A DNA stretch of 64,000 nt, from assembly GCA_016124795.1 (NCBI GenBank), contig WGNB01000003.1, positions 119,916 to 183,915 on the forward strand. The letters run 5' to 3'. The position numbers and the translations under genes were made by a program. The number at the start of each line of letters is the position of its first letter. Position 1 is the stretch's first letter. This DNA comes from Rhodopseudomonas sp. GTDB lineage: Bacteria; Pseudomonadota; Alphaproteobacteria; Rhizobiales; Xanthobacteraceae. Below are positions 17,319 through 25,968 of the stretch, one piece after another. Below the pieces are notes generated by a model, which was not told the DNA's origin, made no database searches, and saw only the letters and a list, made by a program, of their open reading frames with translations.

Positions 17319-17434
17319 GGCTAATTAATAGGCCGGACTGGATAGAGGTGTCAACGCGGCGCGGCGGCTTCAGGCGGACCGACCAGGTTTGCCGGTGTCA
17401 CCGGAACGATCGCGATCCGCCGGGAGGAAATGCC

Positions 17435-19099
17435 ATGAGCCGCTTCTTCGAAGCGCACCGCGCCCTGCTTGAACGGGCCGTCGACGCCTGCCGCACGCGG
17501 GTCTATTGGAGCGCGTTCCCCGAGGCCGCCAGCGGCAAGATCTACGGCGAAACCGCCAAGGCCGACGGCGAAGCCGCTTTCAAGGCGATGCTCGGCAAAC
17601 CGTTCGAACTCGATCAGCCGGCCGAGAGCCGCGTTGGGCATGAGGTTTCGCCGTTCGGCATGGCGCTCGACATCACCTATCCGAGCGCGTCGCCCGATAC
17701 ACTGGTCGCCGCGTCGCAACGCGCCGGCAAGGCCTGGGCCACGGCCAGCATCGAGGACCGGATCGGCGTCTGTCTGGAAACCCTGCACCGGCTGAACCGC
17801 CAGAGCTTTCTAATCGCCCACACGGTAATGCACACCACCGGCCAGGCCTTCATGATGGCGTTCCAGGCCGGCGGCCCCCACGCGCAGGATCGCGGATTGG
17901 AAGCCGTCGCTTACGCCTATGACGAAATGACGCGCATACCGCGGACAGCGGAATGGACCAAACCGCAAGGCAAAGGCGAGCCGTTGGTGCTCGACAAAAC
18001 ATGGCGCATCGTGCCGCGCGGTGTCGCGCTGGTCATCGGTTGCGCCACCTTCCCGACATGGAACGGCTATCCCGGAATCTTCGCCAGCCTGGCGACCGGC
18101 AATAGCGTCATCGTCAAACCGCACCCCGGCGCCATCCTCCCGCTGGCGCTTAGCGTGCAAATCGCGCGCGGCGTCCTGAAGGAAGCAGGCTTCGACCCGA
18201 ACGTGCTAATGCTGGCCGCCGACGACCCGGCGGCGCCGATCGCCAAGGACCTGGCGACGCGCCCCGACATCGCCATCGTCGACTTCACGGGCGGACCGGC
18301 GTTCGGTGCGTGGCTGCGTGCCAACGCCGGGACCGATCTGGTGTTCACCGAGGAAGCCGGCATCAACCCGATCGTTATCGATTCGACCGACGACTTCCGC
18401 GGCCTGTGCGGCAATATCGCCTTTTCGCTGTCGCTTTATTCCGGACAGATGTGCACCGCGCCGCAAAACATCTTCGTGCCGACCGGTGGCATCGCCACCA
18501 ATGAAGGCCACAAAAGCTTCGACGACGTCGCCGCCGGCATCGCAACCGCCATCGACAAATTGCTTGGCGATCCCGATCGCGCCACCGGCATTCTGGGCGC
18601 GATCCAGAGCGACGCGACCCAGGCGCGCGTTGCCGCCGCGCGCAAGCTGGGCAAAATCATACGCGACTCTGGCCCCGCCCCGGCCGCCGGATACCCGCAG
18701 GCCCGCACCGCCAGTCCATTGGTGCTGGCGGTCGACGCCGCCGACGAGACCGCCTGGGGCGAAGAACGCTTCGGGCCGATCAGCTTCATCATCAAGACGG
18801 CATCGACAGCCGACTCGATCGAACGCGCCGCCCATTCGGCACAGCGCAAGGGCGCAATCACCGCCTCGCTCTACGCCACCGACGACGCCGTCATCGACCA
18901 GGGCGCCGATGCCTTCGCCCGCGCCGGCGTGGCCTTGTCGGTCAATCTCACCGGCGGCGTCTATGTCAACCAGTCCGCCGCCTTCAGCGACTACCACGTA
19001 AGCGGCGCCAATCCCGCCGGCAACGCGTGCCTGACCGATGCGGCTTTCGTCGCCAACCGATTCCGCATCGCCACGACCCGCCGCCAACGCGCGGCGTAA
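17435..19099 (+). CDS. paaN: PaaN, ring-opening aldehyde dehydrogenase of phenylacetate degradation
   Basis: Aldehyde-dehydrogenase-fold protein of the PaaN family, 554 residues, expected to oxidise the semialdehyde formed after hydrolytic opening of oxepin-CoA. The catalytic Cys is in SGQMCTAPQNIF and the catalytic Glu region reads FTEEAGINPIV. Unlike PaaZ (about 680 residues) it has no C-terminal MaoC-type hydratase domain, so the ring hydrolase must be a separate protein not seen in this window. The ATG at 17435 follows gggaggaaa. It is first in a plus-strand unit with the HAAT importer genes, divergent from paaG. Confidence 0.93.
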   Translation: MSRFFEAHRALLERAVDACRTRVYWSAFPEAASGKIYGETAKADGEAAFKAMLGKPFELDQPAESRVGHEVSPFGMALDITYPSASPDTLVAASQRAGKAWATASIEDRIGVCLETLHRLNRQSFLIAHTVMHTTGQAFMMAFQAGGPHAQDRGLEAVAYAYDEMTRIPRTAEWTKPQGKGEPLVLDKTWRIVPRGVALVIGCATFPTWNGYPGIFASLATGNSVIVKPHPGAILPLALSVQIARGVLKEAGFDPNVLMLAADDPAAPIAKDLATRPDIAIVDFTGGPAFGAWLRANAGTDLVFTEEAGINPIVIDSTDDFRGLCGNIAFSLSLYSGQMCTAPQNIFVPTGGIATNEGHKSFDDVAAGIATAIDKLLGDPDRATGILGAIQSDATQARVAAARKLGKIIRDSGPAPAAGYPQARTASPLVLAVDAADETAWGEERFGPISFIIKTASTADSIERAAHSAQRKGAITASLYATDDAVIDQGADAFARAGVALSVNLTGGVYVNQSAAFSDYHVSGANPAGNACLTDAAFVANRFRIATTRRQRAA

Positions 19100-19141
19100 C
19101 GACCGCATCAAGACGGTCTTAATCCACCACGGGAGGATACG

Positions 19142-20293
19142 ATGAAACGACACCTGCGAATGACTTTGCCGAGCATGCTGGCCGCGGCCGCATTCCTGAC
19201 CGCCGCCAGCACGGCATATGCCGATATCAAGATCGGTTCGATCCTGGCCGTCACCGGCCCGGCCTCGTTCCTGGGCGATCCCGAAAAGAAAACCCTGGAA
19301 ATGTACGTCGATCAGATCAATGCCGCCGGCGGCGTCAACGGCCAGAAGATCAAGCTCACCGTCTATGACAGCGGCGGCAATCCCAACAAGGCCAAGACCT
19401 TTGCCACCCGCCTGATCGAACAGGATCAGGTCGACGCCGTCATCGGCGACTCGACCACCGGCGCCACGCTCGCCATCATGCCGGTCTTCGAAGACGCCGG
19501 CGTCCCGTTGATCTCACTGGCCGGCGCCATCCAGGTCATTCAGCCGGTGCGCAAATGGGTGTTCAAGACGCCGCATACCGACACCATGGCCTGCGAAAAG
19601 ATCTTTGAGGACCTCAAGAAGCACAATCAAACCAAGATCGCGCTGATCTCCGGCACCGGCGGTTTTGGCAAATCGATGAGCGCCGAATGCCATAAAGTCG
19701 CCGGTCAGTATGGCATCCAGATTGTTCACGAGGAATCCTACGGACCGAACGACAACGACATGACGCCGCAGCTCACCAACATCAAGAACGCCGCCGGCGT
19801 GCAGGCGGTCGTCAATCCCGGCTTCGGCCAGGGCCCGGCGATCGTGACGCGCAACTACCGCCAGCTCGGCATCAAGGTGCCGCTCTATGAAAGCCACGGC
19901 GTAGCCTCCAAGCAGTACATCAAGCTGGCTGGCGACGCCGCCAATGGCGTCCGGTTGCCGGCGGCGGCCCTGCTGGTGGCCGACAAGCTGCCGGCCAGCG
20001 ATCCGCAAAAGAAGGTCGTCGAAGGCTACAAGACCACTTACGAGAAGAAGACCGGCCAGGAGGTCTCGACCTTCGGCGGCCACGCTTACGACGCCCTGAT
20101 GATCCTGGTCGATGCGATGAAGCGCGCCGGCAGCGCCGACAAGGCCAAGGTGCGCGACGAAATCGAAAAGACCAAGGGCTTCGTCGGCACCGGTGGCGTC
20201 GTCAACATGTCGGCGAAGGACCATCTCGGCCTCGACCTGACGGCGTTCCGGATGCTGGAAATCAAGAACGGCGACTGGACGCTGGCGAACTAG
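19142..20293 (+). CDS. HAAT-family ABC importer binding protein (LivK-like)
   Basis: Periplasmic binding protein of the branched-chain amino acid/hydrophobic amide family, 383 residues, with a Sec signal peptide ending near TAYA-D. The mature start DIKIGSILAVTGPASFLGDPEK is typical of the family (quoted in two parts: DIKIGSILAVTGPA and SFLGDPEK). It begins 42 bases after paaN, behind the ribosome site gggagg. Members of this family often carry aromatic acids, and its location suggests phenylacetate or a relative as ligand; this is inference. A REP-type hairpin separates it from the permease genes. Confidence 0.9.
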   Translation: MKRHLRMTLPSMLAAAAFLTAASTAYADIKIGSILAVTGPASFLGDPEKKTLEMYVDQINAAGGVNGQKIKLTVYDSGGNPNKAKTFATRLIEQDQVDAVIGDSTTGATLAIMPVFEDAGVPLISLAGAIQVIQPVRKWVFKTPHTDTMACEKIFEDLKKHNQTKIALISGTGGFGKSMSAECHKVAGQYGIQIVHEESYGPNDNDMTPQLTNIKNAAGVQAVVNPGFGQGPAIVTRNYRQLGIKVPLYESHGVASKQYIKLAGDAANGVRLPAAALLVADKLPASDPQKKVVEGYKTTYEKKTGQEVSTFGGHAYDALMILVDAMKRAGSADKAKVRDEIEKTKGFVGTGGVVNMSAKDHLGLDLTAFRMLEIKNGDWTLAN

Positions 20294-20323
20294 GATCGTC
20301 CGGCTTTCCGATCTGTTGTTCCC

Positions 20324-20373
20324 GCCCTCGTCCTTCGAGACGGGCGCTCCGGCGCCCGCCTCGGGATGAGGGC
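20324..20373. repeat. REP-type palindromic element between livK-like and livH-like genes
   Basis: A 50-base imperfect palindrome lies 30 bases after the binding-protein stop. The outer arms are gccctcgtcc (20324-20333) and ggatgagggc (20364-20373), pairing with one G-U. The inner arms are cgggcgc (20341-20347) and gcgcccg (20352-20358) around a tccg loop, with ctcg/cgag-like pairing between them. The cctcgtccttcgaga...tgagggc pattern is the dispersed intergenic repeat common in Rhizobiales genomes. In this position it could also dampen permease expression. Confidence 0.75.
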
Positions 20374-20465
20374 CCTTCTCTCGCCTCATGGTGATCCGCA
20401 TCGCGCAAGCGATATGTCCCATGCGATGAGGCGGCATTGTCGCGCTGATTGACCGAGCATCGAGC

Positions 20466-21338
20466 ATGGCCGAGTTTCTGCAATTCGCTTTTTCCGGCCT
20501 GACCGTCGGCGCGATCTATGCGCTGGTCGCGCTCGGCTTTACCCTGATCTACAACGCCTCCGGCGTGATCAATTTCGCCCAGGGCGAATTCGTCATGCTG
20601 GGCGGCATGGTCACCGTGTTCACCCATGCCGCCGGCGTGCCATTGCCGCTGGCCGCTCTGATCGCGTTAGTCGTCGCGATTATCGTCGGGCTGGCGCTTT
20701 ACCGGCTGGCGATTGAACCTGCCCGCGGCGCCTCGCCCGTCACATTGATCATCATCACCATCGGCGCGTCGATCCTGCTGCGCGGCGGCGCCAGCCTGAC
20801 CTTCGACAAGAGTTTCCATTCGTTGCCGCCCTTTGCCGGCAGCAAACCGCTGATGATCGGCGGCGCCGCGTTGCTGCCGCAAAGCCTGATCGTGCTGGCC
20901 GGCGCCGGCGCCATCGTCATCGCACTCTGGTATTTTCTCACCCGCACCCTGTCCGGCAAGGCGATCCTGGCAACCGCCGCCAACCGGCTCGCCGCACGCC
21001 TGGTCGGCATCAACACCAATGCCGTGGTGGGATTGTCGTTCGGCGTGTCCGCCGCGATCGGCGCACTCGGTGGCATTCTGATGACACCGATCACGCTGAC
21101 CTCATACGACTCCGGCACCCTACTGGCGTTGAAAGGCTTCGCTGCGGCCATGCTGGGCAGCATGGGCAATCCACTCGGCGCCGTCGTCGGCGGCCTGACC
21201 GTCGGCCTGCTGGAAGCTTTCAGTGCCGGTTACATCTCGTCGAGCTACAAGGACGCCGTCGCCTTTCTGGTCATTCTCGGCGTGTTGTTCCTGATGCCGC
21301 AAGGCCTGTTCGGCCGCGGCGGCATGGAGCGCGTCTAG
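20466..21338 (+). CDS. HAAT-family ABC importer permease (LivH-like)
   Basis: Inner-membrane permease, 290 residues, about eight hydrophobic segments. The family hallmark LYNASGVINFAQGEF is read as FTLIYNASGVINFAQGEFVM near residue 30-50, and the cytoplasmic ATPase-contact region lies around LAARLVGINTNAVVG. Its stop is 3 bases before the LivM-like start. Together with the LivM-like subunit it forms the channel of the importer encoded with paaN. Confidence 0.95.
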   Translation: MAEFLQFAFSGLTVGAIYALVALGFTLIYNASGVINFAQGEFVMLGGMVTVFTHAAGVPLPLAALIALVVAIIVGLALYRLAIEPARGASPVTLIIITIGASILLRGGASLTFDKSFHSLPPFAGSKPLMIGGAALLPQSLIVLAGAGAIVIALWYFLTRTLSGKAILATAANRLAARLVGINTNAVVGLSFGVSAAIGALGGILMTPITLTSYDSGTLLALKGFAAAMLGSMGNPLGAVVGGLTVGLLEAFSAGYISSSYKDAVAFLVILGVLFLMPQGLFGRGGMERV

Positions 21339-21341
21339 ATC

Positions 21342-22286
21342 ATGCGGCGGTTTCTTGAAGGCCCTTATGCCGGCGTTCTGGCTTTGGCGATCCTGGTCGC
21401 GGTGTTGCCGCTGGCGCTGCCATCGCTGTTTTATCTGCGCATCGCGGCGCTGATCGGCATCTTCGCGCTGGTCGTCGTCGGCCTCAATCTGCTGATCGGC
21501 TATGCCGGTCAGGTCAGCCTCGGCCATGCCGGCTTTTTCGGCGTCGGCGCCTACGCGGTTGCGATCGGCCCAACCTATCTTGGCTTGCCGGCTTGGCTGG
21601 CCTTGATCGCAGGCGCGGCCATTGCCGGGCTGATCGCCTTTCTGGTCGGCCGGCCGATCCTGCGGCTGCGCGGACATTACCTGGCGGTCGCGACGCTCGG
21701 CATGGGGCTGTTGTTCGCGATGGTCTTCGCCAATGAATCGGCCTGGACCGGCGGACCGGATGGCATGCCGGTGCCGCATCTCGATCTGTTCGGCTTTCGC
21801 ATGTCCGGCGCGCGCACCTGGTACTGGATTTCCGGTGTGTCGCTGGTGATCGGCGCCTGGGTCGCCGCCAACGTCATCGCCAGCCCGACCGGGCGAGCGC
21901 TGCGCGCGATTCACGACAGCGAAACCGCCGCGCAAGTGCTCGGCATCGATGTCGCGCGCTACAAGCTGATCGCCTTCGTGCTGTCTGCGGTCTATGCCGC
22001 CGTCGCCGGCGCCTATCTGGCGATGTTCGACGGTCTGGTCACACCGGAGACCGCCGGCTTCCTGCGCTCGATCGAATTCGTCACCATGGCGGTGCTGGGC
22101 GGGCTGGGCTCGACCTTCGGCGGCATTGTCGGCGCCGCGCTGCTGGTGCTGCTACCGCAGGTGCTCACCGTCTTCCAGGACTACGAGCATATCGCGCTCG
22201 GCCTGATCATGATCGTCGTCATGATCTTCCTGCCCGCCGGTATCGTGCCGTCGCTGGCCGGCTTGTTGCGATGGAGGCGGTCGTGA
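21342..22286 (+). CDS. HAAT-family ABC importer permease (LivM-like)
   Basis: Inner-membrane permease, 314 residues, with about nine to ten hydrophobic segments. The family motif GYAGQVSLGHAGFFGVGAY appears in the N-terminal third and the coupling region reads LRAIHDSETAAQVLGIDVAR. It follows the LivH-like gene by 3 bases, and its TGA overlaps the proposed GTG of the LivG-like ATPase gene (gtga), so translation is coupled. Confidence 0.95.
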   Translation: MRRFLEGPYAGVLALAILVAVLPLALPSLFYLRIAALIGIFALVVVGLNLLIGYAGQVSLGHAGFFGVGAYAVAIGPTYLGLPAWLALIAGAAIAGLIAFLVGRPILRLRGHYLAVATLGMGLLFAMVFANESAWTGGPDGMPVPHLDLFGFRMSGARTWYWISGVSLVIGAWVAANVIASPTGRALRAIHDSETAAQVLGIDVARYKLIAFVLSAVYAAVAGAYLAMFDGLVTPETAGFLRSIEFVTMAVLGGLGSTFGGIVGAALLVLLPQVLTVFQDYEHIALGLIMIVVMIFLPAGIVPSLAGLLRWRRS

Positions 22287-23071
22287 GCATGCTGGCGGTC
22301 GAGGGGCTTGGCATCACCTTCGGCGGCGTCACCGCGCTCGCCGACGTATCGTTCGAGGTCAAGCCGGCCGAGATCTTTGCCATCATCGGTCCTAACGGCG
22401 CCGGCAAGACCACTTTGTTCAACGTCATCTCCGGGCTTTACCCGCCGCGCCAGGGCCGCGTCCGGCTCAACGGCGAAGACGTCACCGGGCTGCCGCCCGA
22501 CCGGCTGGCGCGCCGCGGACTGTCGCGCACGTTCCAGAACCTTCAGGTGTTCTTTCGCATGACGGTCGCCGAAAACATCATGGTCGGCCGCCATCTGCAC
22601 GAACGGCGCAACGTACTCGCCCATCTGTTCACCTTGCCGTCGGTCCTGGCGCAGAACCGCGCCACCCGCGCCAAGGCCGAGAACCTGCTGGCCTTTGTCG
22701 ATCTGTCCGACCTTGCCGACCGCACCGCCGGCAGCCTGCCCTATGGCGCGCTGCGCCGGCTGGAAATCGCGCGGGCGCTGGCGACCGAACCCAAGCTGTT
22801 GCTGCTCGACGAACCGGCGGCGGGCTGCAACCCGGTCGAAACCGAGGAAATCGACAATGTGATTCAGAAGATCGCGGCCAGCGGCGTCGCCGTCGTCCTG
22901 GTCGAGCACGACATGAAGCTGGTGATGAAAATCTCGCATCGCATTCATGTACTCGATCGGGGGCGCACCATCGCGCAGGGCTCGGCCGCCGACGTGCGCA
23001 ACAACGAGCAAGTCATCGCCGCCTATCTCGGTCGGCACGGACAACGAGAGGCCGCCCGTGCTCAGGATTGA
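22283..23071 (+). CDS. HAAT-family ABC importer ATPase (LivG-like)
   Basis: ATPase of the importer, about 262 residues. Walker A GPNGAGKTT, a LivG-type signature region (TAGSLPYGALRRLEIARAL), Walker B LLLLDEPAAGCNP and the H-loop VLVEHDMKLVM are present. The signature core here is LPYGALRR, the normal LivG variation from LSGGQ. Start choice: GTG at 22283 overlaps the LivM stop and follows ggagg by 5 bases; ATG at 22271 and ATG at 22289 are alternatives. It overlaps the next gene by 14 bases. Confidence 0.93.
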   Translation: MSMLAVEGLGITFGGVTALADVSFEVKPAEIFAIIGPNGAGKTTLFNVISGLYPPRQGRVRLNGEDVTGLPPDRLARRGLSRTFQNLQVFFRMTVAENIMVGRHLHERRNVLAHLFTLPSVLAQNRATRAKAENLLAFVDLSDLADRTAGSLPYGALRRLEIARALATEPKLLLLDEPAAGCNPVETEEIDNVIQKIAASGVAVVLVEHDMKLVMKISHRIHVLDRGRTIAQGSAADVRNNEQVIAAYLGRHGQREAARAQD

Positions 23072-23759
23072 AGACGTCGTCAGCTGCTATGGCCGGATCG
23101 AGGTTCTGCATGGCGTCTCGCTCGAGGTCGGCGCCGGCGAGATCGTGTCGCTGGTCGGCAGCAATGGCGCCGGCAAGACCACGCTGATGCGGGTCATTTC
23201 CGGCATCCTGCCGCTGACGCGCGGCCGCATTCTGTTCGACGATCAGCCGATCGACCGGCTACCCGCGCATGTCCGTGTCGCGCGCGGCATCGCCCAGGTG
23301 CCGGAAGCACGCCAGGTCTTCGGCCCGTTATCGGTCGACGACAATCTGCGGCTCGGCGCTTTCCGCCGGCACGCGGCCGATACCTCGCGCGCGCTCGACC
23401 GTATCTACAATTTGTTTCCAGCCTTGGCCGAGCGCCGCGCGCAGTCAGCCGGCAATCTGTCGGGCGGCCAACAACAGATGCTGGCGATGGGACGGGCGCT
23501 GATGAGCGACCCGCGTCTATTGCTGCTCGACGAACCGTCGATGGGGCTGGCACCGGTGCTGGTCGACCAGATTCTCGATACGGTGGCGAACTTGCGCAAG
23601 GACGGCGTCACCATCCTGCTGGTCGAGCAGAACGTCAACGCGGCGCTGGCGATCGCCGATCGCGCCTATGTGCTGGAAACCGGCCGCATTGTGCTCACCG
23701 GATCGAGCACGGCCCTGGCCGACGACCCGCGTATCCGCGAGGCCTATCTTGGGCTGTGA
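23058..23759 (+). CDS. HAAT-family ABC importer ATPase (LivF-like)
   Basis: Second ATPase of the importer, 233 residues, the usual LivF length. It has Walker A GSNGAGKTT, the LivF hallmark GIAQVPEARQVFGPLSV, signature LSGGQQQM, Walker B LLLLDEPSMGLAP and the H-loop region LLVEQNVNAAL. The GTG at 23058 overlaps the LivG-like gene end; longer in-frame starts run deep into that gene. It closes the importer; a separate hydrolase gene follows after 15 bases. Confidence 0.95.
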   Translation: MLRIEDVVSCYGRIEVLHGVSLEVGAGEIVSLVGSNGAGKTTLMRVISGILPLTRGRILFDDQPIDRLPAHVRVARGIAQVPEARQVFGPLSVDDNLRLGAFRRHAADTSRALDRIYNLFPALAERRAQSAGNLSGGQQQMLAMGRALMSDPRLLLLDEPSMGLAPVLVDQILDTVANLRKDGVTILLVEQNVNAALAIADRAYVLETGRIVLTGSSTALADDPRIREAYLGL

Positions 23760-23774
23760 ACACGACAACCGGAC

Positions 23775-24557
23775 GTGCCGATGACACCTGGCCCCTCTGT
23801 AACGTCCAGGCTTTCGATCGCGCAAGGCGGCAGCGAAGGCCCTTTGCTGGTGCTGCTGCACGGGCTCGGCGCCAATCGCGATGTATGGCGACCGATGACA
23901 GCCATCGCCGACCGGCATTGGCCGGGACGATGGCTGGCGCCCGACCTGCGCGGTCATGGCCGCTCCCCGCATGAAGCCCCTTATGGCTACGCAACGCATG
24001 CCGCCGATATCGCGGCGCTGATCGCCGACGAACCGGATGGCAGCGTTACACTGGTCGGCCATTCGTTCGGCGGCGTCGTCGCAGCATTGGTCGGCACCGG
24101 CTGGTTCGGTCCGAGGGTCGCGACAGTCGCGGCCTTCGGCGTCAAACTCGTCTGGAGCGCGGACGAAGAGGCCAAGGCGCGGGACCTGGCGCAGCGCCCC
24201 GCCCGCGCGTTCGCGACCCGCGCCGAAGCCATCGACCGCTTTTTGAAAACCTCCGGTCTGTTCGGCCTCGTCGACCCGGCTTCCGACATGGCGGCCTCCG
24301 GCATCACCGGCAACGGCGATCAATGGCGGGCCGCCATGGACCCGCGCGCCTATGGCGCGGTAGGCCCATCGATCGAACACATTCTTCGGCTGTCAACGGC
24401 GCCGCTGCGTCTGGCAGCCGGCGAACACGATCCGATGGTCACGCTCGAGCAGATGCGCCGTATCGACCCGGCGGCGCGCGTCCTTGCCGGCGCCGCTCAC
24501 AACGCCCATTGGCAGACGCCGGCCCAGGTATGGGACTTCGCCACCGGCCTGAGCTAA
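23775..24557 (+). CDS. Alpha/beta-fold hydrolase
   Basis: A 260-residue alpha/beta hydrolase of the esterase/C-C hydrolase type. The oxyanion region LLHGLGANRDVW, the nucleophile elbow GHSFGG (catalytic Ser), the acid residue in AGEHDP and the catalytic His in AAHNAHW are all present, so it should be active. The GTG at 23775 or the ATG at 23781 could be the start. It lies 15 bases after the importer genes and 16 bases before the flavin-monooxygenase gene and is probably co-transcribed with both. The substrate is unknown; hydrolysis of an aromatic ester or amide feeding the paa pathway would fit. Confidence 0.85.
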   Translation: MPMTPGPSVTSRLSIAQGGSEGPLLVLLHGLGANRDVWRPMTAIADRHWPGRWLAPDLRGHGRSPHEAPYGYATHAADIAALIADEPDGSVTLVGHSFGGVVAALVGTGWFGPRVATVAAFGVKLVWSADEEAKARDLAQRPARAFATRAEAIDRFLKTSGLFGLVDPASDMAASGITGNGDQWRAAMDPRAYGAVGPSIEHILRLSTAPLRLAAGEHDPMVTLEQMRRIDPAARVLAGAAHNAHWQTPAQVWDFATGLS

Positions 24558-24573
24558 CAGGAGCGTACACGCC

Positions 24574-25572
24574 ATGCGGATGTCAATTTTCTCGGTGCAG
24601 GATCACTATCCCGCCGGCCCGCGCAGTATCCAACAGCTCTATAGTGAAGTCATCGCCCAGGCCGAACTCGCCGACCGGATCGGCTACGATACCTTCTGGG
24701 TCGCCGAACACCATTTCCACGAATATGGCGTCGTGCCCAATCCCGCGGTCATGCTCGCTTCTCTGGCGCAACGCACGACAAGGCTACGGCTCGGCACGGC
24801 CATTTCGATCCTGACCTTTCACAATCCGCTAACGGTCGCCGAAAACTACGCCATGGTCGATATCCTGTCGGGCGGACGGCTGGTCTATGGCGTCGGCTCC
24901 GGCTACCTGTCACACGAGTTCGCCGGCTTTGCCGTCGATCCCGCGGAAAAGCGTGACCGCTTCGACGAAAACCTGGCTGTGATACGCCGGCTGCTTGCCG
25001 GCGAGCGGGTCACCAGCAAGGGAAAATTCCAAAGCATCGACGCAGTCGCGCTCAATGTCCGCCCGTTGCAGGGCAAGGTGCCCGTCTATGTCGCGGTGCT
25101 GCGGCGCGAAGCCGCCTATCACGTCGGCAAGCAAGGTCACAATCTGATGTGCGTGCCCTATGCCTCGGTCGATAACTTCGATGATATCGGCAACCTTGTC
25201 GCCGACTATCGGCGCGGTCGCGACGAGCACGGCGACGTTCCAGTCGAGGACGATGCCGTCGTGACGCTACACACCCATGTCGCCGCAAGCGACGAGCAAG
25301 CCCGCCGCAATGCCGAGACCGCCTTCAATCTTTACGTCGACACCCGGCTTTATGCCAGAAAATCGACCTATGACGACGCCATGCGTAACGGCCTGCACTT
25401 GTTCGGCTCGGTCGACACCGTCGTCGACAAGCTGGTCGCGCTGCACGATATGGGCGTGCGCCATGTCTCGGCGCTGCAAAATTTCGGGCTGATGGCGCAA
25501 CCGCTGGTGCACGCGTCGATGGAGCGGATGATGCGCGAGGTAATGCCGAAAGTCGCCGCGCGCACCGCGTGA
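24574..25572 (+). CDS. Luciferase-like (LLM class) flavin-dependent oxidoreductase
   Basis: A 332-residue TIM-barrel protein of the bacterial luciferase/alkanal monooxygenase class, using reduced FMN or F420. Typical blocks are YDTFWVAEHHFHEYGVVPNP, LRLGTAISILTFHNPLTVAEN (seen as RLGTAISILTFHNPLTV) and LSGGRLVYGVGSGY. No flavin reductase is adjacent. It follows the alpha/beta hydrolase gene by 16 bases behind the ribosome site aggag. The substrate is not evident. Confidence 0.88.
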   Translation: MRMSIFSVQDHYPAGPRSIQQLYSEVIAQAELADRIGYDTFWVAEHHFHEYGVVPNPAVMLASLAQRTTRLRLGTAISILTFHNPLTVAENYAMVDILSGGRLVYGVGSGYLSHEFAGFAVDPAEKRDRFDENLAVIRRLLAGERVTSKGKFQSIDAVALNVRPLQGKVPVYVAVLRREAAYHVGKQGHNLMCVPYASVDNFDDIGNLVADYRRGRDEHGDVPVEDDAVVTLHTHVAASDEQARRNAETAFNLYVDTRLYARKSTYDDAMRNGLHLFGSVDTVVDKLVALHDMGVRHVSALQNFGLMAQPLVHASMERMMREVMPKVAARTA

Positions 25573-25968
25573 ATCTGCGCATCGCGCAACAGTCGCCGGA
25601 TGCGACAAACCTGTTGCCCGGGCCGCGTTCGACCGCGATCAAAGTGAATTGTATACAGAGAAAATCCGAAGGATCTTCATCAAAGGCCATGCCCAACGTG
25701 TCGCGCCACTCGTCGACCACGACCTGACGCTTCACTCACGCACTCACGCAAAATTCCGCCTTTGCGTGCAGCACTTCGACCCGGCGAAAAGTGCGCTGCC
25801 GGAGAGCTTAAATGAGCAACCCAGGGACTAGTGGGCGTCTGGCTAACCGGGGCGCTATCGACATCCCTGCTGTATCCCACGCCAAGCTCCTCAGGCCGGC
25901 AAGCGGTGACTTTGCCTGACCCGCATGCTATCGTCTCGCGGCTCGAAGGACCGACTTACGGAGGGAAC
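25573..25968. other. Intergenic stretch upstream of the CadC-like regulator
   Basis: Nearly 400 bases without a convincing gene. It contains the palindromic sequence ttgtataca (25649-25657), resembling FCD-type GntR half-operators, although no GntR gene is in the window, and a direct repeat cactcacg at about 25735-25748. In-frame sequence upstream of 25969 stays open back to a GTG at 25831 and is a possible N-terminal extension of the next gene, but its residues show no family match. Confidence 0.4.

Noticed and set aside
25649..25657. ttgtataca, similar to GntR (FCD) half-operators
   Set aside because: No GntR gene is in the window and the element is short; it may be chance.
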